From positions 1 to 64,000 of the forward strand of contig NZ_UTBG01000012.1 in assembly GCF_900580675.1 (NCBI RefSeq): 64,000 nucleotides of DNA, given 5' to 3'. Source of the DNA: Pseudomonas viridiflava (GTDB taxonomy: Bacteria; Pseudomonadota; Gammaproteobacteria; Pseudomonadales; Pseudomonadaceae). Positions 8,226 to 16,279 of the stretch are shown here, piece after piece. Position 1 is the first letter of the stretch. Every line of letters begins with the position of its first letter. Made by a program: the position numbers and the translations under genes. Below the pieces are notes generated by a model. That model was given only the letters and a program-made list of their open reading frames with translations, was not told the DNA's origin and searched no databases.

Positions 8226-8930
8226 ATGAGTGACAAGCCCGGTTACCGGCGCCCGCAAGCGGGCACTCAACCTGATTACCTGCACCCGGCCTATCAGTCG
8301 ACGAACCTGCGTTCGCCGTCCAAGCCGTTGGTGTTTCTGCCCCATTCCTTGTCGGAAATCACCGGCCCGACTATCGGCGCCGAGCGCGTCAATGAGAAGG
8401 ACAATGACCTGACGGCCCAGCATGACGGCGAGCCCCAGGGCGAACGCATCATCATTCACGGGCGTGTGCTGGATGAAAACGGCCTGCCGGTGCCGGGCAT
8501 TCTGGTGGAGATCTGGCAGGCCAACGCCGCGGGCCGCTACAACCACAAGCGCGACCTGCACGACGCGCCGCTGGACCCTAACTTCACCGGCACCGGCCGT
8601 ACCGTCACCGACGCGGATGGCTGGTACCAGTTCCAGACCATCAAGCCCGGCGCGTACCCGTGGGGCAACCACCACAACGCGTGGCGCCCGGCGCATATCC
8701 ACTTTTCGCTGTTCGGCCCGAGCGTGCTGACGCGTCTGGTCACGCAGATGTATTTCCCGGGCGACCCGCTGCTGGAATACGACCCGATCTACAACTGCGT
8801 GCCGGACACCTCGGCCAAGCAGCGCCTGATCGCCAGCTTCGACCTGGAAAAAACCATCCCTTCCTACGCCCTCGGCTACCGCTGGGACATCGTCCTGCGC
8901 GGCCGCGACGCCACGCCGATGGAGAAATGA
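8226..8930 (+). CDS. pcaH: Protocatechuate 3,4-dioxygenase beta subunit
   Basis: PcaH is the iron-bearing subunit of the intradiol dioxygenase that opens protocatechuate to 3-carboxy-cis,cis-muconate. The 234-residue sequence holds all four non-heme Fe(III) ligands in their known order: Tyr105 (GRYNHKRD), Tyr144 (PGAYPWGN), His157 and His159 (RPAHIHFS), a constant three-residue offset from the P. putida numbering. The gene begins 17 bp after pcaF and ends one base before pcaG. In P. putida pcaHG is a separate transcription unit, so its place inside the pcaIJF run is a notable difference. It implies that the PcaR boxes before pcaI may also set dioxygenase expression. Confidence 0.95.
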   Translation: MSDKPGYRRPQAGTQPDYLHPAYQSTNLRSPSKPLVFLPHSLSEITGPTIGAERVNEKDNDLTAQHDGEPQGERIIIHGRVLDENGLPVPGILVEIWQANAAGRYNHKRDLHDAPLDPNFTGTGRTVTDADGWYQFQTIKPGAYPWGNHHNAWRPAHIHFSLFGPSVLTRLVTQMYFPGDPLLEYDPIYNCVPDTSAKQRLIASFDLEKTIPSYALGYRWDIVLRGRDATPMEK

Positions 8931-8931
8931 G

Positions 8932-9498
8932 ATGACACTCAATGCGACCACGTCCCACACCGTCGGGCCGTATTACCACATCGGCCTGACCTGGCTGAAC
9001 CGCGAAGACCTGACCGTGCCCGCCACCCTCGGCGAGCGCGTCGCGATCAGCGGGCAAGTGGTGGATGGCAACGGTGATGTCGTCAACGACGCCATGCTGG
9101 AAGTCTGGCAGGCGAACGCCGCCGGCAAGTATGACCACCCTGAGGATGAGCAGGCCAAGGCCGTCGACCCGAACTTCGAAGGCTTTGGCCGCGTGCCGGT
9201 GGATGCCGAGGGGCGGTTCCGGTTTACCACGATCAAGCCGGGCAGTGTGCCGGGGCTCAAGGGCACGACCCAGGCGCCGCACCTGGTGGTGCTGGTGTTT
9301 GCGCGCGGGTTGGTGAAGCACTTGCTGACGCGGATTTATTTTGACGGTGAGGCGTTGAATGGGGATGACCCGTTGCTGGCCTGTGTGCCGGCTGAGCGGC
9401 GTGACACCCTGATTGCCAGGCAGGATGCAGCCGGGGTTTATCAGTGGAATGTGATTTTGCAGGGGACGGACGAAGAGACGGTGTTCTTCGATTATTGA
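8932..9498 (+). CDS. pcaG: Protocatechuate 3,4-dioxygenase alpha subunit
   Basis: The 188-residue alpha chain pairs with PcaH to form the ring-cleaving enzyme and contributes residues to the active-site pocket. It shares the intradiol dioxygenase beta-sandwich (ISGQVVDGNGDVVNDAMLEVWQANAAGKYDHP, split over residues 39-70) but lacks the tyrosine and histidine iron ligands, as normal for alpha chains. The ATG follows the pcaH stop by a single base. A REPIN-like repeat follows 18 bp after the stop and probably marks the 3' end of the pcaI-G unit. Confidence 0.93.
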   Translation: MTLNATTSHTVGPYYHIGLTWLNREDLTVPATLGERVAISGQVVDGNGDVVNDAMLEVWQANAAGKYDHPEDEQAKAVDPNFEGFGRVPVDAEGRFRFTTIKPGSVPGLKGTTQAPHLVVLVFARGLVKHLLTRIYFDGEALNGDDPLLACVPAERRDTLIARQDAAGVYQWNVILQGTDEETVFFDY

Positions 9499-9516
9499 GT
9501 CGCTTTTCAGGGCCCC

Positions 9517-9587
9517 ATCGGGGGCAAGCCCCCTTCCACATTTGATAGGCGGCGCGGTCGGAATGTGGGAGGAGGCTTGCCTCCGAT
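9517..9587. repeat. REPIN-like inverted pair, second sequence type
   Basis: The arms are 9517-9540 (ATCGGGGGCAAGCCCCCTTC onward) and 9564-9587, which are reverse complements apart from a few changes. Unlike the other pairs in this window, the conserved TGTGGGA ends face inward, and the arm core is GGGGCTTGCCCC-like rather than GCGGGCTTGCTCGC. It lies between pcaG and pcaT and may act as a transcript-end stabiliser or terminator. Confidence 0.75.
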
Positions 9588-9685
9588 TGGGCCTCCCGGA
9601 CAGCACTTACCCAAAAGTCTGCTTGCATGACATGGTTGTTGCAAAGTATGTCTAGGCTATAACCGTTCCCACTGAGTGAAAAACC

Positions 9686-10981
9686 ATGACAACAAAAACC
9701 AGCCACTACACCGGAGAAGAACGCAGCAAACGGATATTTGCGATCGTCGGCGCATCCTCCGGCAACCTCGTCGAATGGTTCGACTTCTACGTCTACGCCT
9801 TCTGCGCCATCTACTTTGCCCCCGCGTTTTTCCCGTCGGACAACCCCGTCGTACAACTGGTCAATACTGCCGGCGTATTCGCCGCTGGATTCTTCATGCG
9901 ACCGATCGGTGGCTGGCTGTTTGGCCGGGTGGCCGACAAGCACGGTCGCAAAAACTCGATGATGATTTCGGTGTTGATGATGTGCGCCGGTTCGCTGGTC
10001 ATCGCCTGTTTGCCGACCTACAAAGACATCGGCGTCTGGGCGCCGATCCTGCTGCTGGTGGCGCGCCTGTTTCAAGGCTTGTCGGTGGGCGGCGAGTACG
10101 GCACTACCGCGACCTACATGAGTGAAGTGGCGCTCAAGGGCCAGCGCGGGTTCTTTGCCTCGTTCCAGTACGTGACGCTGATCGGCGGGCAGTTGCTCGC
10201 GGTGCTGGTGGTGGTGATCCTGCAGCAATTTCTCAGCGAGGATGAGTTGCGGGCGTGGGGCTGGCGGATTCCGTTTGTGATTGGTGCCATTGCCGCGGTG
10301 ATCTCGCTGATGTTGCGCCGTACCTTGAAAGAAACCACCAGCAAGGAAATGCGTGAAGACAAAGACGCCGGCAGCATTACCGCGCTGTTTCGCAATCACA
10401 CCGCTGCCTTTATTACGGTGCTGGGCTACACCGCCGGCGGCTCGCTGATTTTCTACACCTTCACCACGTACATGCAGAAGTACCTGGTGAACACAGTCGG
10501 TATGCACGCCAAGACCTCGAGTTACATCATGACCGGTGCGCTGTTCCTCTACATGTGCATGCAGCCGTTGTTCGGCATGTTGGCGGACAAAATCGGCCGG
10601 CGTAACTCGATGCTCTGGTTCGCCGGCCTGGGCACACTGTTCACTGTGCCAATCCTGTTGACCCTGAAAACCGTTACCAGCCCCTTCCTGGCCTTTGTGC
10701 TGATTACCCTGGCGCTGGCGATCGTCAGCTTCTACACCTCCATCAGCGGCCTGGTCAAAGCGGAGATGTTCCCGCCGCAGGTACGCGCGTTGGGCGTTGG
10801 CCTGGCCTATGCGGTGGCGAATGCGGTGTTTGGCGGTTCGGCGGAAGTGGTCGCGCTGAGCCTGAAATCCATTGGCATGGAAAACACTTTCTACTGGTAC
10901 GTCACCGCCATGATGGCAATCGCTTTCCTGTTCAGCTTGCGCCTGCCGAAACAGGCGGCGTACCTGCACCACGATTTATAA
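9686..10981 (+). CDS. pcaT: MFS dicarboxylate transporter PcaT
   Basis: A 431-residue metabolite:H+ symporter of the major facilitator superfamily, in the alpha-ketoglutarate permease (KgtP/ShiA-like) group. In P. putida the equivalent gene, pcaT, transports beta-ketoadipate and related dicarboxylates. Typical marks are [16 protein letters not shown] in helix 1 (about residues 24-39), the loop [17 protein letters not shown] (about residues 79-95) and [18 protein letters not shown] in helix 4. The order pcaT-pcaB-pcaD-pcaC matches the P. putida cluster. Only a weak ribosome site precedes the ATG. The gap to pcaG is 187 bp, with a repeat in it, so pcaTBDC may have its own promoter. Confidence 0.87.
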   Translation: MTTKTSHYTGEERSKRIFAIVGASSGNLVEWFDFYVYAFCAIYFAPAFFPSDNPVVQLVNTAGVFAAGFFMRPIGGWLFGRVADKHGRKNSMMISVLMMCAGSLVIACLPTYKDIGVWAPILLLVARLFQGLSVGGEYGTTATYMSEVALKGQRGFFASFQYVTLIGGQLLAVLVVVILQQFLSEDELRAWGWRIPFVIGAIAAVISLMLRRTLKETTSKEMREDKDAGSITALFRNHTAAFITVLGYTAGGSLIFYTFTTYMQKYLVNTVGMHAKTSSYIMTGALFLYMCMQPLFGMLADKIGRRNSMLWFAGLGTLFTVPILLTLKTVTSPFLAFVLITLALAIVSFYTSISGLVKAEMFPPQVRALGVGLAYAVANAVFGGSAEVVALSLKSIGMENTFYWYVTAMMAIAFLFSLRLPKQAAYLHHDL

Positions 10982-10991
10982 GGGATGAGTT

Positions 10992-12356
10992 ATGACACTG
11001 CGCACGAGCAATCAACTGTTCGACGCTTACTTCACCGCTGACAGCATGGCCGAGGTGTTCTGCGACCAGGGGCGCCTGCAGGGCATGCTGGATTTCGAAG
11101 CCGGGCTGGCCCGGGCGCAGGCCCGGGTCGGGTTGATCCCACAGGCTGCCGTGGCACCGATTGCCCAGGCCTGCCTGGCGTCGCTGTACGACGTTGATGC
11201 CCTTGCCGTGGCGATTGCCACGGCGGGGAATTCGGCGATTCCGCTGGTCAAGGCGCTGGGCAAGTTGATTGCCAGTGACGACGCCGGAGCCGAGCGTTAC
11301 GTACATCTGGGCGCGACCAGCCAGGATGTGATGGACACCGGCCTGGTCCTGCAAGTGCGGCGAGCGGTGGAGTTGATCGAAGCAGACCTGGCGCATCTGG
11401 GGGATATTCTGGCCGCCCAGGCCCAGCGTTATTCCGATGTGCCGTTGGCGGGTCGTACCTGGTTGCAGCATGCAACGCCGGTCACCCTGGGGATGAAAAT
11501 CGCCGGTTGGCTGGGCGCCGTAACGCGCAGTCGGCAAAGGCTTGTCGAGCTGAAACCGCGCTTGCTGGTGCTGCAGTTCGGCGGCGCGTCCGGAACCCTG
11601 GCAGCCCTCGGCGAACAGGCAATGCCGGTGGCCGAAGCCTTGGCGGATGAATTGCAACTGAACTTGCCCGAGCAACCCTGGCACACCCAGCGCGATCGCC
11701 TGGTGGAATTTGCCAGCGTACTCGGTCTGATCGCCGGCAGCCTCGGCAAGCTGGGGCGCGATATCAGCCTGCTGATGCAGACCGAAGCGGCGGAAGTCTT
11801 CGAACCGTCGGCGCCGGGCAAGGGCGGCTCGTCCACCATGCCGCACAAACGCAACCCGGTGGGCGCTGCCGTGCTGATCAGCGCGGCCACCCGCGTGCCC
11901 GGCCTGGTGGGCACGATGTTCAGCGCCATGCCCCAGGAACACGAGCGCAGCCTGGGGCTATGGCACGCCGAGTGGGAAACCTTGCCGGAAATCTGCCGGT
12001 TGGTCTCTGGCGCGTTGAAGCAGGCATTGCTGGTGAGTGAAGGGTTGGAAGTCGACCCCCAGCGCATGAGCCAAAACCTGGACCTGACCCAAGGTCTGGT
12101 GCTCGCCGAAGCCGTCAGCATCGTGCTGGCCCAGCGCCTGGGCCGCGAGACCGCGCACCATCTGCTCGAGCAATGCTGCAAACGCGCCGTGGCAGACGGG
12201 CGCCACTTGCGTGCGGTACTGGGGGATGAACCGCAAGTCACCGCCGAGTTGTCTTCGGCTGAACTGGACCGCCTGCTCGACCCGGCCCACTACCTGGGCC
12301 AGGCGCACACCTGGGTCAGCCGCGCCGTTACCGAACATTTTGCATTGACTGCCTAA
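10992..12356 (+). CDS. pcaB: 3-carboxy-cis,cis-muconate cycloisomerase (PcaB)
   Basis: PcaB converts 3-carboxy-cis,cis-muconate to gamma-carboxymuconolactone. It is a 454-residue member of the fumarase/aspartase superfamily; the flexible active-site signature GSSTMPHKRNPV lies at residues 279-290 and the upstream HLGATSQDVMDT conserved region at about 105-116. The gene starts ten bases after pcaT behind AAGGGATGAG and ends ten bases before pcaD. The next two pathway enzymes follow in reaction order, pcaD then pcaC. Confidence 0.94.
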   Translation: MTLRTSNQLFDAYFTADSMAEVFCDQGRLQGMLDFEAGLARAQARVGLIPQAAVAPIAQACLASLYDVDALAVAIATAGNSAIPLVKALGKLIASDDAGAERYVHLGATSQDVMDTGLVLQVRRAVELIEADLAHLGDILAAQAQRYSDVPLAGRTWLQHATPVTLGMKIAGWLGAVTRSRQRLVELKPRLLVLQFGGASGTLAALGEQAMPVAEALADELQLNLPEQPWHTQRDRLVEFASVLGLIAGSLGKLGRDISLLMQTEAAEVFEPSAPGKGGSSTMPHKRNPVGAAVLISAATRVPGLVGTMFSAMPQEHERSLGLWHAEWETLPEICRLVSGALKQALLVSEGLEVDPQRMSQNLDLTQGLVLAEAVSIVLAQRLGRETAHHLLEQCCKRAVADGRHLRAVLGDEPQVTAELSSAELDRLLDPAHYLGQAHTWVSRAVTEHFALTA

Positions 12357-12366
12357 GGAGGCCTTT

Positions 12367-13158
12367 GTGGCATTTGTACAACTCGCCGAGGGCGAACTGC
12401 ATTATCAATTGGATGGGCCTGCGGAGGCGCCGGTACTGGTGCTGTCCAACTCGCTGGGCACCGACCTGCACATGTGGGACATCCAGATTGCGGCCTTCAC
12501 CCAGCATTTTCGCGTGCTGCGCTTCGACACCCGTGGCCATGGTAAATCCCTGGTGACCGAGGGGCCCTACAGCATCGAGCAGTTGGGCCATGACGTGATT
12601 GCACTGCTGGACGCGCTGGGTATCCAGCGTGCACATTTTTGCGGGCTGTCCATGGGCGGCCTGATCGGCCAGTGGCTGGGGATCAACGCCGGGGAACGTC
12701 TGCAGCGTCTGGTGGTGTGCAACACCGCCGCGAAAATCGGCACGCCGGACATCTGGAACCCGCGCATCGAGACGGTCCTGCGCGATGGCGCGGCCGCGAT
12801 GGTCGCCCTGCGCGATGCGTCGATTGCGCGCTGGTTCACCGCCGATTTCGCGGCCGCCAACCCGCACCAGGCCCAGCAGATCACCGACATGCTCGCGGCG
12901 ACTGACCCCCAGGGCTACGCCGCCAACTGCGCTGCCGTGCGTGACGCAGATTTTCGTGAGCAGTTGTCCTCGATCAAAGTACCGACGCTGGTCATCGCCG
13001 GCACCGAAGATGCCGTCACACCACCGGCCGGTGGCCACTTTATCCAGAACCATGTAAAGGGCGCCGAGTACGCCGAGTTCTACGCCGCGCACCTGTCGAA
13101 CGTACAGGCCGGCGCTGCGTTCAGTGACCGGGTCATTGAATTTTTGCAGGCCCGCTGA
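12367..13158 (+). CDS. pcaD: 3-oxoadipate enol-lactonase (PcaD)
   Basis: This alpha/beta hydrolase of 263 residues hydrolyses beta-ketoadipate enol-lactone to beta-ketoadipate. The nucleophile is Ser95 in the elbow CGLSMGG; the acid Asp is expected in IAGTEDAVTP (about residue 217) and the base His in AAHLSNVQ near residue 243. The start codon is GTG at 12367, placed six bases after a strong AAGGAGG ribosome site that overlaps the pcaB stop. The gap to pcaC is 11 bp. Confidence 0.94.
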   Translation: MAFVQLAEGELHYQLDGPAEAPVLVLSNSLGTDLHMWDIQIAAFTQHFRVLRFDTRGHGKSLVTEGPYSIEQLGHDVIALLDALGIQRAHFCGLSMGGLIGQWLGINAGERLQRLVVCNTAAKIGTPDIWNPRIETVLRDGAAAMVALRDASIARWFTADFAAANPHQAQQITDMLAATDPQGYAANCAAVRDADFREQLSSIKVPTLVIAGTEDAVTPPAGGHFIQNHVKGAEYAEFYAAHLSNVQAGAAFSDRVIEFLQAR

Positions 13159-13169
13159 GGAGTTTTTTT

Positions 13170-13568
13170 GTGGACGAGAAACAACGTTACGCCGATGGTC
13201 TGCAAGTGCGCCGCGAAGTGCTGGGCGATGCCCATGTCGACCGCAGCCTGAATGCCCTGACCGAGTTCAACAGCGAGTTCCAGGAAATGATCACCCGCCA
13301 TGCCTGGGGTGATATCTGGACCCGGCCCGGCCTGCCTCGGCACACCCGCAGCCTGATCACCATCGCCATGCTCATCGGGATGAACCGCAGCGAAGAACTC
13401 AAGCTGCACCTGCGTGCCGCCGCCAGCAACGGCGTGACCCGCGCCGAGATCAAGGAAGTGCTGATGCAGAGCGCGATTTACTGCGGGATTCCGGCGGCGA
13501 ATGCGACGTTTCACCTGGCCGAGTCGGTGTGGGATGAGTTGGGTGTGGAGTCGCGGGGGCCGGCCTGA
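13170..13568 (+). CDS. pcaC: 4-carboxymuconolactone decarboxylase (PcaC)
   Basis: PcaC decarboxylates gamma-carboxymuconolactone to beta-ketoadipate enol-lactone, the substrate of PcaD. The 132-residue protein is a single CMD domain of the AhpD-like all-helical fold. Conserved family segments are WGDIWTRPGLPRHTRSL (about residues 46-62) and the helix LMQSAIYCGIPAANATFH (about residues 107-124). Unlike AhpD, there is no CxxC motif, as expected. Translation starts at a GTG preceded by GAGGAG. It is the last gene of the pca run; the next gene is convergent, 27 bp away. Confidence 0.93.
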   Translation: MDEKQRYADGLQVRREVLGDAHVDRSLNALTEFNSEFQEMITRHAWGDIWTRPGLPRHTRSLITIAMLIGMNRSEELKLHLRAAASNGVTRAEIKEVLMQSAIYCGIPAANATFHLAESVWDELGVESRGPA

Positions 13569-13595
13569 TTTGCCGAACGCCGCGACCCGAACCTT

Positions 13596-15191
13596 TCAGG
13601 TGTAGGTCGTGCGCAACGGGCGGCGCATTTCCTTGCGCAATGCATTCTCAGTGAAGGGCCTGGGGTTGGTTGTTCGGGGTTCGGTTGCACGCTGTCCGTC
13701 AAAATCAAACGGCAGGGCAATGGTCGGCAGGCCTACCGCTTGCCGCTCAAGATTGGATTCGCCGGTGGGGTTTTCAGGTATGGCAGTGCTGCCCTGAAAG
13801 AAAGTGCCCGAAGCTCCATTATAGGCATGCGCCATTTCATGGTAGAGCACGTTGATCGGGGCGCTGTTTTCGTCAGGCGAGAAGGAGGGGTTGTATTCTA
13901 TTTGCGCGCCCGTGGCGACATCGCCACGCTGTTGGTGCGTAATGTAGCCAAAGGCCGCTGGCGTCAGCTCATCCAGTGACCGGTCCGTGCTCAGCTGATT
14001 GCGGATAGCCACGCTATTAAAATAATAACTCCCGTTGTCTTCCGTCAGCTCGGTAATGCGTACTGGGGAATCGTTTCGTTTAGCCGCAGCGTCTGCAGTG
14101 CCGAGCATTCGCTTGCCTTGCCTGGACATCCTCAGCAGCTCCAGATCATCCTCCACGTTCTGGACGAATTCGGCGGAGCCTTCAACCACATAGCCACTTT
14201 TACCCGCTTCGTTGGGTTGTGTGTGCACACGTGTGGACCCCGGGGTGCGATGAACTTCGTCCGAGGGCTTGGCGTAGATGACCGTATTGTCGTCATCGCT
14301 CCTGATGATATTTTTGTCGCGCCCGCTGTAAATCGTCGCGGGGCCCATTGCGACTATCAGGTTTTCACCTTGGCCGCCGTGCATGATCACCGGAATTCGC
14401 GTGTCATTGGCCGTGACAATCATGAAGTCGTGACCGTTACCGCCGTCCATGAACAAGCGACGATTCGCCGAACCTTTGCCGGCCTGCAGACGGTCATCGC
14501 CGTTATTGCCCTTGAGCACACCGTGGCCGGTACCTGCGATCAGTAAGTCATCACCTTCATTGCCGAACGCGACGCCATGGCCGCTCCCGAGCTTGAGTAG
14601 ATCGTTGCCCGCGCCGCCATACAGGCGGGTATCACCGGCACCCGCGCGCACATAATCATCACCGTCTCCGGCCTCGACGCGAATGGTGTTTTCAACCAGC
14701 GGGTCGATAAGAACGCAATCGTTGCCACCGTGGGTCTTTATGCGCAGAGGCTGCGTCTCGCTTCCGTCAGGGGAGGTCAGCAGGTTCAATTGATAGGGCG
14801 TGTTGTTGATGGTGGCGATCAGGCTGTTATCCGGCCCTTTTTTGATGGTTATCTTATCGGCGCGGTCACCGGTCTCGATGATCACTTCGTTGTCTACGGC
14901 GTCAGTCGGGTGGCCGTTTTTGCTTACGTAAGTGATTTCCTGATAGATCTTCAGGTTTTTGTCGTGTCGCAATACGTCGGTGTTGATGTACTTCTTTTTG
15001 GTTTTATCCATCGGGTCCTGATCAAGGGAGAGCTTCGAGTTGGAGGAAAAATACAGGAAATCCGAGGGCCTATCGGGCCCGTAATAATGCGAGGACCTGG
15101 CGTCAACCCTGATCGGGAGTTGGGGCGACCCCTCCTGGGGGGCTGTCGATGGTTCAGTGCGCGGTGGCGAAGCCGATAACGAAGGGATCAT
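13596..15191 (-). CDS. RTX-repeat protein with C-terminal M91 (NleD/HopH1-like) zinc protease domain
   Basis: A 531-residue protein that looks like a secreted effector or toxin. Residues about 170-285 contain at least six degenerate nonapeptide repeats of the calcium-binding RTX type (for example YGGAGNDLL, FGNEGDDLL, KGNNGDDRL). The C-terminal third holds a zinc-protease motif HEMAH at residues 451-455, followed by NLERQAVGLP (480-489) and a TENALRKEM tail. That order matches, from memory, the peptidase family M91 of the type III effectors NleD and HopH1. There is no signal peptide and no lipobox. RTX repeats suggest type I export, but they are central rather than near the C-terminus, and no ABC exporter genes are nearby. 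Base composition is clearly lower in GC than the pca genes. Export route and target are unknown. Confidence 0.72.
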   Translation of the reverse strand: MIPSLSASPPRTEPSTAPQEGSPQLPIRVDARSSHYYGPDRPSDFLYFSSNSKLSLDQDPMDKTKKKYINTDVLRHDKNLKIYQEITYVSKNGHPTDAVDNEVIIETGDRADKITIKKGPDNSLIATINNTPYQLNLLTSPDGSETQPLRIKTHGGNDCVLIDPLVENTIRVEAGDGDDYVRAGAGDTRLYGGAGNDLLKLGSGHGVAFGNEGDDLLIAGTGHGVLKGNNGDDRLQAGKGSANRRLFMDGGNGHDFMIVTANDTRIPVIMHGGQGENLIVAMGPATIYSGRDKNIIRSDDDNTVIYAKPSDEVHRTPGSTRVHTQPNEAGKSGYVVEGSAEFVQNVEDDLELLRMSRQGKRMLGTADAAAKRNDSPVRITELTEDNGSYYFNSVAIRNQLSTDRSLDELTPAAFGYITHQQRGDVATGAQIEYNPSFSPDENSAPINVLYHEMAHAYNGASGTFFQGSTAIPENPTGESNLERQAVGLPTIALPFDFDGQRATEPRTTNPRPFTENALRKEMRRPLRTTYT

Positions 15192-15299
15192 GGGGGCATC
15201 TCAATGAGTGATTACCCCTTGTGTGTGGGGGACCTTGAGCTGGGGTTCCAATGATGGGAATGCCGACGTTGTTGCAAATGTTACTCGTGGTGAAGTGAG

Positions 15300-16199
15300 T
15301 CAATGCGAATCCGCGTCCCACACCCAATTCCACACACCCGGCAGATGCACGGGTTCGGTCACATCCTTGACCGTTCGCGCCAGCGCCGCGCGTTCCAATA
15401 CGGCACGGTCGGTGTAGAAGGGCTCGGCGGCGGTTTGCATGCCGTTGATCCGGGCGCTGTCGAGCAGGATTTGCAGGTATTCCTGCAGGTGCCGTGCGGT
15501 GTAGCGGTTGATGTCGTGGAAGGTCACGACCACGGGGATCACGCCGTCGACCGTCGGCAACTCCCCCAGCGCGATGCGCTCGCGCACGACCGACAGTTGG
15601 CGATACAAATTGGCGCGGCGGCGGGGGCTGCCGTTGAAGCCCCAGATCTTGCCGTCGTTGGCGCTCAAATCGGTCAGCAATACTTGCATGCCATGGCGCT
15701 GGTAGGCGGCGAAGGTGCGTCGGTCGTAGTTCCAGAACGGCGGGCGCACCAGCTTGGGCGGCGCGCCGGTGATCGAGGCAATGTCCGCGGCCCCCTGGCT
15801 GAGGGTGCGTTCCAGCTCGGCGTCGCCCAGCCAGCGATGGTTGGTGTGAAACCCGGTGGCGGTGTGGAACGCCAGGATATGCCCGCCCGCGTACTCACGT
15901 TCCATGGTCTTGCGCCCGCGCGCGCTGCCGCCGGAACGGGCCGCTTCGGTCTGCAGGAAGAACACCGCTTTGATGCCCGGCGATACAGGGTTTTTCGCCA
16001 AGTCCGCCACGATCGATCGGCTCGGGTTGTTGTAACCCGAGGCGCTGGGGCCGTCGTCGAACGTCAGCAGGAAACGGATCGGCGCCTGCGCTTGCAGGCG
16101 TTGTTCGGTTTGCGCGGTCAGGGCGATGGGCGCGCTTATGCAGCCACCGAGGTTCAGCGCCAGGGCAAGTACGGCGAATGCGGTGGCAAAGGATTTCAT
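15300..16199 (-). CDS. Lipoprotein polysaccharide deacetylase (NodB domain)
   Basis: A 299-residue carbohydrate esterase family 4 protein likely anchored to a membrane by lipid. The lipobox NLGGC places the acylated cysteine at residue 20. NodB motif 1 is present as TFDDGP at 46-51 with its Asp pair. The metal-binding histidine motif appears altered: AFHTATGFHTNH (110-121) carries histidines at 112, 118 and 121 instead of the standard H-S/T-x-x-H. The later RPPFWNYD segment matches motif 3. It may remove acetyl groups from a cell envelope polysaccharide or peptidoglycan. It lies between the RTX/M91 gene and an OprD porin, all on the minus strand but with gaps of about 80-110 bp. The substrate cannot be told from sequence. 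Confidence 0.85.
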   Translation of the reverse strand: MKSFATAFAVLALALNLGGCISAPIALTAQTEQRLQAQAPIRFLLTFDDGPSASGYNNPSRSIVADLAKNPVSPGIKAVFFLQTEAARSGGSARGRKTMEREYAGGHILAFHTATGFHTNHRWLGDAELERTLSQGAADIASITGAPPKLVRPPFWNYDRRTFAAYQRHGMQVLLTDLSANDGKIWGFNGSPRRRANLYRQLSVVRERIALGELPTVDGVIPVVVTFHDINRYTARHLQEYLQILLDSARINGMQTAAEPFYTDRAVLERAALARTVKDVTEPVHLPGVWNWVWDADSH

Positions 16200-16279
16200 G
16201 GGCGCGGGCTCGAATAGAGGCCGCTGCTGAGTGGATCAACAGCGGCAGGCGCGCACCATACAGCAAGATCGGTTGCGGT

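Noticed and set aside
6577..10972. Long minus-strand open frames opposite pcaJ, pcaF and pcaT
   Set aside because: All lie opposite well-supported pca genes and show the His/Gln/Arg-rich composition of antisense translation.
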